Positions 8,342-17,733 are shown, counted from the first letter of the stretch. The stretch: DNA of 64,000 bases from Staphylococcus sp. CAG:324 (GCA_000433035.1 FR890813.1:13185-77184); one strand, 5' to 3'. Numbers and translations: made by a program. The notes: generated by a model not told the origin, from the sequence alone.

Positions 8342-10810
8342 ATGATAAAATTAATAAATGTTAATAAATATTATCAATCAGGTAATGACAAGGTTCATGT
8401 TATTCGTAATTTAAATTATGAATTTCCTGATACAGGACTTATCTTCATTTTAGGTCCTAGCGGTTCTGGTAAATCTACTTTATTAAATTTATTAGGTGGA
8501 CTAGATAAACCCGATAGTGGTGAAATTTGGATTGAAAATCGAGAGATATCTTCTTTTAATAAAAAAGAACATAATTATTATTTAAATAGTTATCTTGGAT
8601 TTGTTTTTCAAGAATATAATATTTTAAAAGATTTAAATCTTAAAGAAAATATTAGTCTTTCATTAGAAATTCAAGGTATAAAAACAAAAATAGCAAAAAG
8701 AAAAATTAATAAAATTATTGAGGAAGTAGAATTAACAGGTCTTGAAAAACGTAAAGTTAGTCAACTATCAGGTGGTCAAAAACAAAGAATTGCCATTGCT
8801 AGAGCCCTTGTGAAAGAACCGAATCTTATTATTGCAGATGAACCTACAGGTAACTTAGATAGCGAAACTAGTAATAAAATTTTTGAGTTGTTTAAAAAAT
8901 TATCAAAAAATCGATTAATTATAATTGTTACTCATGATGAAGAATCTGCTAATCTCTATGGTGATGATATTTTAAAAATTGATACTGCAAGTATTGACCA
9001 ACAAGATGATAATAAAAGCAATAATTTAAATGAGGAAACTACAAATTCTATTGATTTACAATTTAAACATAAATTGATATTGGAAAAAACCAAAATTCCT
9101 CTTAAAACAATCTTTAAACTCTCCTTTAAAAATATTTGGCAAAAAAAATTACGGTATCTTTTAATGTTTATTATCACGATTATAAGTCTTACCTTTTTAG
9201 CCTTTTCCATAGAATTAAATGGTGATAAATTATATCAGAATGTTTATACAACAATTAATAATAACGTAAACTATGCAGATATCTATCAACTTAGTCCAAA
9301 TAGTTCAATTAATACCGAAAAAGATTTTTATTCAAAATACAAAAAAGGAGAACTAATGGATAATGCTTATGGCGTTATTAAAAATTTTGCTTCTGATTTG
9401 ACCCTTCACAAATATCAAACAGTTTCAATCAATTATGCTAAATATGGTTTAGAAAAGGCAAATTTTCTTTATAATGGTATTCTAAACACAATCATTTATT
9501 ATGATGAAACAAATACCTATAATTTATTAGCTGGAAAATTACCTCATCCTGATAAACCTGAAATTCTTATTACTGATTTTATCTTAGATGCGCTTAAACA
9601 TTTCGGAATTGTGGATTCTAATTCAACAATTTATAGCATTTTAAATCAATATATTGATTTAGGCTATTCTACCAATTTTAAGATTGTAGGGGTAATTGAA
9701 ACAAATTACAAAAAATGGATGCACCTTTCTAGATATAAACCAAATTATGTCATTGATGAATATGATAAATCTATGCAAGGATTTAAGTATGACTATTTAA
9801 TTATGAATTCTATTATTGTCGGTGATACCTATTATTACTATATTTTGAACGACTCTTTTCAAAATAATAAAATAAAAATCAATTCTTATGAATTAGAAGA
9901 AAGTACAGTTGTTAGTTACCAAAACCAAGAAATTACAATTGGTAATGCTCCTGTTAATCCCGATGAAATTGTAATCCCTCGTGTTTATGGTGGCAAAGTT
10001 TTTAATATTAACAATTTTGAATATTATTCAGATAGATGGATTTTACAAAATATCATCAATACTACTCCTGCCACTTATGTTGATGTATCAACAAAATTTA
10101 ACGAAATTCAAACTGATACGGGAAATTTTGACATCACTTCAATAGGTCAATTTAAGGTTGTTGGCTTTACTTCTTCTCGTGATTTTTTACTATCTAGCAT
10201 TGGTTATGATAATTATAATAATGTTATTCAAGAGGCAAAAAGCAATCATGATCAAGAAAAAATTGTTGTTGAGTTATCTAATAATCCTGCTACTGCTTTA
10301 AAACAATTTAATCAATTATATAATAATGACTATCACTTTATTATAGATGTTTTTCATTATCAATCATATATTGAAAGTTATAATGTTGATCCAATGATTA
10401 ATTTTGTCTCTAAAGGTGGCTTAATTTTCTTTACGATTTTAGCAATCGGTATTATGTGGACGATTATTTCCATTGAAATTGTCGATTCGCGTAAAGAAAT
10501 TGGAATTATGCGTTCTATTGGATTAAGTGGAAGTAAAGTTTCTTTACTATTTATTATTCAATCTTTATGTATCAATTTATTGGCCTATTTTGTATCCATC
10601 CCTATTGCAATGCAATTTATTGAATTATATGGTCGTAATATAACCGATCCTTTAGGAGAAATTAGTTTATCACTATATACCCTTACCTATCGCTCACCGA
10701 TTATTTTACTCCTATTTACGATAATAGTTACATTTATTTCTACTTTCATTCCATTAATAAAAATTATGTCAAAAAAAATTATTAATATCATTAATGAAAG
10801 AGATAATTAA
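8342..10810 (+). CDS. ABC transporter, fused ATP-binding and FtsX-type permease protein (second subunit)
   Basis: An 822-residue protein with the same design as the preceding gene. The ATPase has Walker A GPSGSGKST, signature LSGGQKQRIAIARAL and Walker [12 protein letters not shown]. One membrane helix (about 270-292) follows, then an ectodomain of about 400 residues and three C-terminal helices (692-713, 733-757, 784-808). The loop after the second helix has EIVDSRKEIGIMRSIGLSG, the conserved FtsX cytoplasmic coupling motif. It starts 12 bases after the previous stop with AGGAGG. The two fusions differ strongly in their ectodomains and probably form a heterodimer, since each family member supplies one ATPase and four helices. 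No two-component regulator lies beside it. A hairpin terminator follows at once. Confidence 0.88.
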   Translation: MIKLINVNKYYQSGNDKVHVIRNLNYEFPDTGLIFILGPSGSGKSTLLNLLGGLDKPDSGEIWIENREISSFNKKEHNYYLNSYLGFVFQEYNILKDLNLKENISLSLEIQGIKTKIAKRKINKIIEEVELTGLEKRKVSQLSGGQKQRIAIARALVKEPNLIIADEPTGNLDSETSNKIFELFKKLSKNRLIIIVTHDEESANLYGDDILKIDTASIDQQDDNKSNNLNEETTNSIDLQFKHKLILEKTKIPLKTIFKLSFKNIWQKKLRYLLMFIITIISLTFLAFSIELNGDKLYQNVYTTINNNVNYADIYQLSPNSSINTEKDFYSKYKKGELMDNAYGVIKNFASDLTLHKYQTVSINYAKYGLEKANFLYNGILNTIIYYDETNTYNLLAGKLPHPDKPEILITDFILDALKHFGIVDSNSTIYSILNQYIDLGYSTNFKIVGVIETNYKKWMHLSRYKPNYVIDEYDKSMQGFKYDYLIMNSIIVGDTYYYYILNDSFQNNKIKINSYELEESTVVSYQNQEITIGNAPVNPDEIVIPRVYGGKVFNINNFEYYSDRWILQNIINTTPATYVDVSTKFNEIQTDTGNFDITSIGQFKVVGFTSSRDFLLSSIGYDNYNNVIQEAKSNHDQEKIVVELSNNPATALKQFNQLYNNDYHFIIDVFHYQSYIESYNVDPMINFVSKGGLIFFTILAIGIMWTIISIEIVDSRKEIGIMRSIGLSGSKVSLLFIIQSLCINLLAYFVSIPIAMQFIELYGRNITDPLGEISLSLYTLTYRSPIILLLFTIIVTFISTFIPLIKIMSKKIINIINERDN

Positions 10811-10858
10811 AAAAGTATTAATCACATTGAAATTAATCAATTTGTGATTAATACTTTT
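10811..10858. terminator. Bidirectional terminator
   Basis: The arms AAAAGTATTAATCACA (10811-10826) and TGTGATTAATACTTTT (10843-10858) are perfectly complementary over 16 bp with a 16-base loop. It separates the ABC operon from the convergent AEC transporter gene. Confidence 0.8.
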
Positions 10859-10862
10859 TATT

Positions 10863-11918
10863 TTAAAAAATTGGTAACAATACTACTACTTTGACAATTA
10901 TAAATAAAATTGGAAAAGTTAAAATTGATAAAAGGGTTGATAAAAAACATACTCTACTCGATAATTCCATTTCATTATTAAATTTAGAACAATATGTACT
11001 TACAACAGCCGATAGAGGTGCGCCGAAACCAATGACCATTATCATAATTGTATATTCATCAAAATTAATAATATTTACCATTTGTAATACTATTAAAAAT
11101 AACAATGTCATTATGGGAATAATAATCGTTCTTGCAATTGCAATCAACCATGAATACTTATCCTTAAAAGCTTCTTTAATATGAGCTTCTCCTAAAATAC
11201 AACCTATTATCATCATAGCAAGTGGAGTAGTTAACTTTTCCGCTGTTGAAATAATCATATAAATTCCCGGTAAAGTTTTATCAATTCTAAAAATAGAAAA
11301 ATATTCATCATCAATATTAGCTTTTGGCATAATTTCTTGTGTAACCCATATAAATAGACCAATTGCCATAGAAATCATGATAGGATTTAAAAAAATGCTT
11401 TTTAAAGTAAACTTTATTTTTTCTTTGTTAAATTTCAGTTTAGAAATAGCAAAATAACAATAAATATACAGAATCAATCGAAATGATAAAGTCATCATAT
11501 TAGCAGGTATCATTATTTTTGAATATGAATCACTATATATTGTCTTTAAAACAGGAATAGAAAAAAATGTCAACTGTCCAACAGCCATAAAAATTGAAAT
11601 AACAATTCTTTTGGATTGATCTATTTTAAATAAAACCAAATGACCCATCATAATAAAAATAATATAAAATAATAATGAAATGATGAAAACTAAAAAATTA
11701 TCTATAAAATGAGCACTATTAAACTCTGTCATGAATGCTGAAAAAGCCATTGCTGGCAGAGCTATTTTTAAAACAATAATCGTTAGAAATTCCTTACCAT
11801 TATTATTTATAATATTTTTTCTTCTTAAGATAAATCCTACAAAAATAAAACTTAATGATGTAAATATCGCACCTACAAAGTTTTCATCTGTTAAGATATC
11901 CATTATTATTTTTATCAT
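10863..11918 (-). CDS. AEC family transporter (auxin efflux carrier-like permease)
   Basis: A 351-residue polytopic membrane protein of the AEC/bile-arsenite-riboflavin superfamily, with about ten hydrophobic segments. The N-terminal signature FIFVGFILRRKNIINNNGKE followed by LTIIVLKIALPAMAFSAF is typical of YwkB/MleP-like carriers, which export organic acids such as malate. The C-terminal half repeats the pattern, with GFGAPLSAVVSTYC near the unwound helix. The ATG at 11918 has AGGGTG six bases upstream. An in-frame GTG at 11927 overlaps that site and is not used here. No malolactic or citrate genes are adjacent, so the substrate is open. Confidence 0.82.
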   Translation of the reverse strand: MIKIIMDILTDENFVGAIFTSLSFIFVGFILRRKNIINNNGKEFLTIIVLKIALPAMAFSAFMTEFNSAHFIDNFLVFIISLLFYIIFIMMGHLVLFKIDQSKRIVISIFMAVGQLTFFSIPVLKTIYSDSYSKIMIPANMMTLSFRLILYIYCYFAISKLKFNKEKIKFTLKSIFLNPIMISMAIGLFIWVTQEIMPKANIDDEYFSIFRIDKTLPGIYMIISTAEKLTTPLAMMIIGCILGEAHIKEAFKDKYSWLIAIARTIIIPIMTLLFLIVLQMVNIINFDEYTIMIMVIGFGAPLSAVVSTYCSKFNNEMELSSRVCFLSTLLSILTFPILFIIVKVVVLLPIF

Positions 11919-12083
11919 GATTATCACCCTATGATTCGTATTCTATTGTAAATTTTTATATTTACTATCTTTTTTACCAAATATAAAAAGGATTAAGCAA
12001 GTATGTTTGGTTTTACTATATTTTCATTTCTATCATTTTGATAAAGAATTGCATCAATATGAAAAATATCTACTTCAATATTT

Positions 12084-13007
12084 TTATTTACTATTCATTT
12101 CTTCTTGCTTTTTTAATAATTTTATTTTTTTAGTACTATTAACAATCATAAATAAACCGATTGCAATGACTCCTAAACTCACAACACTTCCGGTTACAAT
12201 ATTCATAGTTAACATTTTAGAATCACTAGAAAAAGTAGCTATTAAAGCAACTTGTAATGATAAAATTGATACAGCCGCATCTGCTAAGTTAATATTTTTA
12301 AGTGACTGCCAAATAGGTTGACAATATTTTTGAACCTTAATGATATTGCATATAGCTATGATTATTTTATAAAACGTATAGGTAGATACAACATATATTA
12401 ACAGACCAGCATAGACATGATATTTATTTGAAAATATCATTTGACCAATTGAAACACCAAGTGCGGGTGTTATAATTAAAAATTCAATACCTATATTTCG
12501 ATATGTTTTCCATTTTTCTATTTCATCTATGTTAGAGTGATATGATTTAAAAATTTTACGATCTTTTTTTATGGCACTATATCGCATAAAGCCTAAAATT
12601 GAATGATATGCCGAAAGAGATGCATACCATATAGATTTACCAATTATTGCCATAACTCCTTCAAAAATAGCATAGGATGCATTAATCGCAAAAGAAATAT
12701 TGGTTGATATTGTAATTCGAAAGCCATAATCATTGATAAACTTTCTCGTAAAAGTATATTTATTTAAAAACTGAATAATCGCTTGTTTTATTTGTTTTGA
12801 AAAATGAATTAATGTATAAATTGAATAACCAAAAGCAATTGCTGTAAAAACATATACTATATTACTAATTAAATCAGAAAAGTCTATATTTAATAGTAAA
12901 ATAGAAAGGATAACTAAACAAATAGTTATAAAGTATACAATAAATAGCAATATTTTAGGTGGATGAATTAAGTTTTTCCAAATTTTTTTCATACTTTTAT
13001 GCCTCAT
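12084..13007 (-). CDS. Polytopic membrane protein of unknown function
   Basis: A 307-residue membrane protein not matched to a named family. It has two hydrophobic segments near residues 17-40 and 46-65, a soluble basic stretch, then about five more segments: residues 95-125, 170-190, 195-220, 240-260 and 265-290. Short conserved-looking motifs include IWYASLSAYHSILGFMRYS and NLADAAVSILSLQVALIATF. The C-terminus is lysine-rich and cytoplasmic. The ATG at 13007 has a weak TTGGAAA site. A second ATG at 12992 has GAGG ten bases upstream and is an equally good start. It stands alone, with a 467-base gene-free gap upstream. Confidence 0.65.
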   Translation of the reverse strand: MRHKSMKKIWKNLIHPPKILLFIVYFITICLVILSILLLNIDFSDLISNIVYVFTAIAFGYSIYTLIHFSKQIKQAIIQFLNKYTFTRKFINDYGFRITISTNISFAINASYAIFEGVMAIIGKSIWYASLSAYHSILGFMRYSAIKKDRKIFKSYHSNIDEIEKWKTYRNIGIEFLIITPALGVSIGQMIFSNKYHVYAGLLIYVVSTYTFYKIIIAICNIIKVQKYCQPIWQSLKNINLADAAVSILSLQVALIATFSSDSKMLTMNIVTGSVVSLGVIAIGLFMIVNSTKKIKLLKKQEEMNSK

Positions 13008-13474
13008 TTTCCAATCTAATAGTATTATATAATTTTTATGCTCATATTGATAGTAAAAATTGATTTTACTAGTAATTTTCTAAGTTTTCTCAATATTATT
13101 ATTCAGTGAATGAAAAAATTTTTATATTTCATTAAGAAATTTGAATAGATGAAACCATATTCTATAGGATGGTAAATTTATAGTAAATAACATAGCTAAC
13201 TAGAAGCACCTTATCTATATCAAAAGTTAGCCTCATAGTAATGGGCATCTTTTCAATTATCTATATTTCATATCCTTCAAAATTAAAATGATTAAATCTT
13301 TTTAATTGAATATCTAATAATTATTTTTTGTCTTTTATATGTCATTTTTTAAGATTATAAAATGCTTTCTGTTCTTTTTTAAATTAAAGAACACTATTGA
13401 CACCTTATTAAATAGATAATTTTTTTATTGTTATCTTATCTAACTTTCCATATTATAATTCTTCTCATTGCTTT
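13008..13474. other. Gene-free interval
   Basis: About 470 bases without a convincing coding frame. A short inverted pair GCTAACT/AGTTAGC lies near 13190-13230. Complementary TAGATAA/TTATCTA arms near 13414-13443 could end transcription of the DUF1697 gene, but the T-run is poor. It may be a decayed gene remnant. No tRNA or regulatory RNA was recognised. Confidence 0.4.
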
Positions 13475-14014
13475 TTACATTTCAACTATTTTTTTAATGG
13501 TAGTGGCCGTTCTAATTGTCAATTTATCCTTAATACTTTTGCTTGCTGTCTTTGTCCACCAATTTGTTTTTTGATACTCTTTTAGACAAAAAGACCAAAA
13601 TATTGCTTTTTTATAGTTTTTAATTCTTTCCAAACCCTTTTTGGGCTCTCCTATCTCACCAAATACTTCAGAAAATGTTAGTGGAGGCATAATAAAAATT
13701 AAATTATCATAAATTTCCTTATTTTTATTATCCCACCATTCTGGTGCATTTTGTAGAATATCTTTCAATTCTTCTTTAGATATGATTAAAACTGGAATAT
13801 CTAAATTAAATTTATTTTTTATCATCATTTCAATGTGTTTTGTCAGACTTTCCATATTATCTTCATTGCTTGAAAAAATTACATTTCCACTATTCAAATA
13901 TGTCTTAACCTCTTTAAACCCAAATTCTTCAAAAATTGTTTTTAATTGCACCATTGAAATTTTATTTTTTCCACCTATATTAACACCACGTAAAAGTGCA
14001 ATATGTTTCTTCAT
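13475..14014 (-). CDS. DUF1697 family protein
   Basis: A 179-residue cytoplasmic protein. It begins with MKKHIALLRGVNIGGKNKI, the diagnostic DUF1697 opening, and continues with KTYLNSGNVIFSS and a C-terminal WWTKTASKSIKDKLTIRTAT, the conserved end where many members read GTxRNWNTVxKL. The biochemical role of the family is not known. The ATG at 14014 is preceded by GGAGGA. A TTG six codons upstream overlaps that site and is rejected. It is a single gene, not clearly operonic with its neighbours. Confidence 0.85.
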   Translation of the reverse strand: MKKHIALLRGVNIGGKNKISMVQLKTIFEEFGFKEVKTYLNSGNVIFSSNEDNMESLTKHIEMMIKNKFNLDIPVLIISKEELKDILQNAPEWWDNKNKEIYDNLIFIMPPLTFSEVFGEIGEPKKGLERIKNYKKAIFWSFCLKEYQKTNWWTKTASKSIKDKLTIRTATTIKKIVEM

Positions 14015-14179
14015 ATTTATTGATTCCTCCAATTTAGTTCATATCCAATACTTAATACTCTATACCCCATAATGAATCACAAAACATCCAAATCTAAATA
14101 AGTTTATAACCAAAATATTGATAAAATCATTTATTTTAAATGACTTTTATCTTTAGTAAACCCCAATTTCTCTTCTCAC

Positions 14180-14644
14180 TCAATAATTTAGTAGTTTTTT
14201 TAAATCCATAATGGAAACATCCATTTTGATGGATATTTCTTCTATTGTCATACCAGCATTCAAAAAACGCTGTATTACCATCTTCATATTTTCACCTACT
14301 TCTATAAGGTGTCCATCCAAATCATAAAAACGAATTACACGCTGACCCCAACTATGTTCGGTGACTTCTCCTAAATAGTCAATGTTGGGATATTTTTTCA
14401 ATTTATGAATAAAACCATCAAAATCATCTTCTTCAAATACAATTTCTACATTATTAGATTTTTTCCCTATATTTTCTTTTGCAATACCAATAAGCCAATC
14501 AAAATCTTGTTGCAATGCTAGACCGCAAGTAAAAGTGATATTTCTTCCATAATCTTGATAGACCTTTAGCCCAAATAGGCTTTCATAAAATTTTCTTGCA
14601 AGATTGATATTAGTTACAGAAATAACAGTACAAATATATTTCAT
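14180..14644 (-). CDS. VOC (glyoxalase/bleomycin resistance) family protein with HTH-like tail
   Basis: A 154-residue protein with one VOC unit: a first beta strand ICTVISVTNINLARKFYESLFG and a closing VIRFYDLDGHLIEVGENM with a metal-binding-type Glu. Residues from about 120 to the end (FLNAGMTIEEISIKMDVSIMDLKKLL) look like a small helix-turn-helix appended after the fold, as seen in a subgroup of clostridial VOC proteins. Substrate is unknown. Three ATGs lie in a row; the third, at 14644, has GGAG at the right distance and is chosen. Confidence 0.8.
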   Translation of the reverse strand: MKYICTVISVTNINLARKFYESLFGLKVYQDYGRNITFTCGLALQQDFDWLIGIAKENIGKKSNNVEIVFEEDDFDGFIHKLKKYPNIDYLGEVTEHSWGQRVIRFYDLDGHLIEVGENMKMVIQRFLNAGMTIEEISIKMDVSIMDLKKLLNY

Positions 14645-14765
14645 CATTTTCTCCATTCAAAAAAGTTGTTTTATATAATCTAATGGTTATAAGTATTTCT
14701 ATAAAATACTTGAAAACATCTTAATTCAGAAATTTTTTAATCACAAAAAAATCAAATACTATTTT

Positions 14766-15929
14766 TTATATCTTTTGCATTAGAACAACCGTTTCTACAT
14801 GATTAGTCCAACAAAACATATCAACACATACAACATTTGATATTTGATAGGCTGTTTTTAGTTCTTTCAAATCTCTAACAAGAGTTTCAGGATTACATGA
14901 AACATATATAATTTTTGATGGTTTGAAATGAATTATTGCTTTTAAAAACTCAACTGTTGAGCCACTTCTGGGCGGATCCATAATTATTGCATCTATTCTT
15001 GCACTCGTTTTTGATAATTTTTTTAAATAATGAGTGGCATCATCACAAATAAACGTTATATTTTTTATTTGATTAATCTTTGCATTTAAAATTGCTGCAG
15101 ACACAGCTTGTTTATTGTTTTCAACACAAACAACTTCTCTTACATCATTTGAAAGAAACATTCCAATAGTTCCTACTCCACTATAAGCATCAATAATTGT
15201 TTCATAACCTTGAAAAGAAGCAAGTTCTCTAATTTGAGAGTACAATTTTAATGTTTGAAGAGGATTTACCTGATAAAATGATTTTGATGTGATTCTAAAT
15301 GAAAAATCACCAAGTTTATCTATAATAAAACCCTGACCAAAAAGAATTTTTTCTTTTTCGCCCAAAACAATACTTGTCTTTCTCGGATTGATATTTTGAA
15401 TAATTGTTTTAATTCTAGGAGAAATATCACGTATTCTTTTAATAACTTCTGATCTAGAAGGAAAAATATCGCTAGATGTTACGATTGTTATTAAAATTTC
15501 TTTTGTAAAAAAAGCTTCTCTAAGAAGAACATACCTAAGCAAACCACGTTTGGTATCCTCATCATATGCTCTAATCTTTAAATCATCAAAGATTTTTTTC
15601 AGTTGTTTTAATATCTCATTTTGTATACTGCTATGCATCACACAAAATGAAATATCTACAACTTGATGGGAATTTTCTTGATAAAAACCACTTATTAATT
15701 TACCATGTTGAAATTTATAACTGATTATCATTTTATTGCGATAATGGAAATTTTCTTCTGCTTGAATTATGTTATTGATATTAATATCAAAACCATTATT
15801 ATGAAAATTTTTATAAACCAGATCTCTTTTGAATTTGAGCGTTTCTGAATATTCCTTATCTAAAAATTGACAATTACCACATGTTTTAAAATACTTACAA
15901 ATGCTTGTTTCATTCATATTCATTCTCAT
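14766..15929 (-). CDS. Class I SAM-dependent RNA m5U methyltransferase (RlmD/TrmA family)
   Basis: A cytoplasmic methyltransferase of about 385 residues that adds a 5-methyl group to a uridine in 23S rRNA or tRNA. A four-cysteine iron-sulfur site is seen near the N-terminus (CKYFKTCGNCQ, then Cys in ISFCVMH). The SAM-binding region has DAYSGVGTIGMFLS, followed by IIMDPPRSGS and the catalytic cysteine in VSCNPETLVRDL. Unlike many family members it has no N-terminal TRAM domain and begins directly with the cysteine cluster. The start overlaps the upstream acyltransferase gene by about 20 bases, indicating translational coupling; an ATG at 15923 or 15917 is also possible. Target base is not determinable here. 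Confidence 0.85.
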   Translation of the reverse strand: MRMNMNETSICKYFKTCGNCQFLDKEYSETLKFKRDLVYKNFHNNGFDININNIIQAEENFHYRNKMIISYKFQHGKLISGFYQENSHQVVDISFCVMHSSIQNEILKQLKKIFDDLKIRAYDEDTKRGLLRYVLLREAFFTKEILITIVTSSDIFPSRSEVIKRIRDISPRIKTIIQNINPRKTSIVLGEKEKILFGQGFIIDKLGDFSFRITSKSFYQVNPLQTLKLYSQIRELASFQGYETIIDAYSGVGTIGMFLSNDVREVVCVENNKQAVSAAILNAKINQIKNITFICDDATHYLKKLSKTSARIDAIIMDPPRSGSTVEFLKAIIHFKPSKIIYVSCNPETLVRDLKELKTAYQISNVVCVDMFCWTNHVETVVLMQKI

Positions 15930-17148
15930 TTCGAATTTGAGCTATAACATCAATTGCTTGAACAAATTTTGTTATAATTGTTGTTTTTTCTTTTTCCGTT
16001 GGTTTAAATTCATAATATCCTTCATCATCTGGTAAATCAAAATGATTTCTTGTTTCAAATGGTATTTGATAAATATTGGCCAATTTAAAGTCTTTTCTAA
16101 TCTCTTTTCCATACATAGTGCCTTTATAATATAACTCTGAATTTGTTAATATAACTTTACCAGTACCGACTTTTTTCAAGATATATTCATGATTTACTCC
16201 ATAGTATAAATCAAAATTTCCCTCTAAGTATAAAGTATTATCTTTTACTTTTGAAATAAATTTACTTTTTTCAAATTCATACCAAACAGCCTCATCTTCC
16301 ATTACTACACATTCATTACCAATTCCTTCAAATTTACCCCATTTATTCATAGTCATAGTATTTTTACAATTAGAACATATTAAACTGTTTTTATATGAAA
16401 GAATACTATCCATTTTATTGCATTTGGGACATAAATATAACATATCTTCCATACCTTTGACAAGAGATTTGGCTTGAATTGTATATCCATACTCTTTTAT
16501 TTCTTTTCGGTCGTTTATATTTATTGCATCAACAGTTTTCTGATAAATTTCTTCATCACTCAATGTTTTTAAATCTAATTTTGTAAATACTTTCACAAAA
16601 TTAATAAATATTGGACTTCTTCTGCGATATTTGCGCCACTTAGGATAGGCCATGTACGCTCCATGAAGTTGAATTGCATAAACATCAACATCACACATTT
16701 TCAATAATTTAACGATTGACTTATCAATTCTTAAATTGTCTCCATGCATAGTTGTTTGCCCAGCAGGAGCAATCGTAATTGGTAATTTCTGCTGTAAGGC
16801 TCTTTTGATTTTTTTTATTGTTCCAATGTCTGGTTTAAATTGTTCTTTGGAAATGGCTTTGACCATATTTAAGATTATTCTTAGTGTCTTATTATAATAA
16901 AAATGACTTGAAGCAACATATGATGCTCGTGTTAGTCCAAATCCAATGGTAGTTAGGAAGTGATCTTGATTAGAGGCATGATTATATATTACAATACATC
17001 CTTCTTTTTTATTTCTTTTCTTGAAGATTTTCCTATTTACTTTTATGCGATTTTTGAAAAACATATATATTCTACTTCCGATTGAATATATGAACCAAGC
17101 AATCATACTTGGTTTTATTTTTTCCTTTTTTTTAATATTTTTTGACAT
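15910..17148 (-). CDS. PlsC-like acyltransferase with zinc-ribbon and C-terminal domain
   Basis: A 412-residue protein. Residues about 45-200 are a glycerophosphate acyltransferase-type domain: NHASNQDHF gives the catalytic H57-x4-D62 and APAGQTT stands where FPEGTRS is usual. A short N-terminal hydrophobic segment (16-31) suggests membrane association. After residue 235 comes a zinc ribbon (CPKC, then CSNC about 17 residues later), and then an unrecognised beta-rich domain with LYYKGTMYGKEIRKDF. A zinc ribbon on this acyltransferase fold is unusual, and the changed substrate motif makes the phospholipid substrate uncertain. The ATG at 17148 has GGAG seven bases upstream; an ATG at 17184 lacks a site. 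It is coupled to the methyltransferase gene. Confidence 0.75.
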   Translation of the reverse strand: MSKNIKKKEKIKPSMIAWFIYSIGSRIYMFFKNRIKVNRKIFKKRNKKEGCIVIYNHASNQDHFLTTIGFGLTRASYVASSHFYYNKTLRIILNMVKAISKEQFKPDIGTIKKIKRALQQKLPITIAPAGQTTMHGDNLRIDKSIVKLLKMCDVDVYAIQLHGAYMAYPKWRKYRRRSPIFINFVKVFTKLDLKTLSDEEIYQKTVDAININDRKEIKEYGYTIQAKSLVKGMEDMLYLCPKCNKMDSILSYKNSLICSNCKNTMTMNKWGKFEGIGNECVVMEDEAVWYEFEKSKFISKVKDNTLYLEGNFDLYYGVNHEYILKKVGTGKVILTNSELYYKGTMYGKEIRKDFKLANIYQIPFETRNHFDLPDDEGYYEFKPTEKEKTTIITKFVQAIDVIAQIRNENEYE

Positions 17149-17251
17149 TATCAATCTCCATATATTATATTCATATTTAACCAATTATTTATTATACTAT
17201 ATTTCGACACAATTGTAAACTAATCCGATTACTGAATAATTAACCATTTGC

Positions 17252-17280
17252 TTGCTTTTTTTTATTTTTTGTAATATAAT
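17252..17280 (+). promoter_or_regulatory. Promoter of tRNA-Leu
   Basis: TTGCTT at 17252-17257, a 17-base spacer and TATAAT at 17275-17280, 13 bases before the mature tRNA. Confidence 0.75.
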
Positions 17281-17292
17281 ATATTAGCATAT

Positions 17293-17378
17293 GCCACTGT
17301 GGTGAAATGGTAGACGCGCTGGACTCAAAATCCAGTGGTAGCAATACCGTGTCGGTTCGAGTCCGACCAGTGGCACCA
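17293..17378 (+). tRNA. tRNA-Leu (anticodon CAA)
   Basis: A complete class II tRNA of 86 bases with encoded CCA. Acceptor GCCACTG pairs with CAGTGGC and the discriminator is A. The anticodon stem CTGGA/TCCAG holds loop CTCAAAA, reading codon UUG. The long variable arm with GGTAGCAATACC and the T arm GGTTCGAGTCC are as expected for leucine. A terminator hairpin follows 15 bases later. No duplicated tRNA 3' end was seen nearby, so it does not mark an integrated element. Confidence 0.97.
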
Positions 17379-17392
17379 TAAATGAACAAATG

Positions 17393-17430
17393 CTTTGATA
17401 CAATAAACAAAAGGTGTCAAAGTTTTTATT
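17393..17430 (+). terminator. Terminator of tRNA-Leu
   Basis: CTTTGATAC (17393-17401) pairs with GTGTCAAAG (17414-17422) through one G-T pair, followed by TTTTTATTTT. Confidence 0.75.
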
Positions 17431-17627
17431 TTGAATAAAACAAGTGTTTTATCAGTTTTGAAATGCTCTTTTTTTGCTTTTAGGCCAATTTTAGCCTTGT
17501 GTTGTTTTATTTTTGAGTCTATGATAGAAAGTTGGTATTAAAAATATTTTTCAAACGTGGACAAGTGTTGTACTCGCCAACGATTCCCCTTTCACTAGGA
17601 AACGATTATATGAATTAGTCTTATTTT

Positions 17628-17656
17628 TTGAGATTTTAATAATATTATGATATAAT
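17628..17656 (+). promoter_or_regulatory. Orphan promoter candidate pointing into the IS110 element
   Basis: TTGAGA at 17628-17633, a 17-base spacer and TATAAT at 17651-17656. No gene follows on this strand before the antisense transposase. It could be the promoter of a gene displaced by the insertion, or of an antisense RNA. Confidence 0.4.
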
Positions 17657-17733
17657 ATTGATATCTTATCTAGTACAAATTATCAAAATATAACGGACAA
17701 AACAGCTTCCGATATAAATGTCAAGTATTAATT

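Noticed and set aside
13008..13474. Small RNA or riboswitch upstream of the unknown membrane protein
   Set aside because: Only weak, long-looped inverted pairs are present and no known riboswitch core is recognisable.
17293..17378. tRNA-Leu as an integration site of a larger element
   Set aside because: No repeat of the tRNA 3' end or integrase is seen; only an IS110 element follows, and that family does not use tRNA ends.
17609..17618. TATGAATTAG matching the left IS end as a third element-end motif
   Set aside because: A 10-base AT-rich match of this kind is expected by chance, and its surroundings do not align with either arm.
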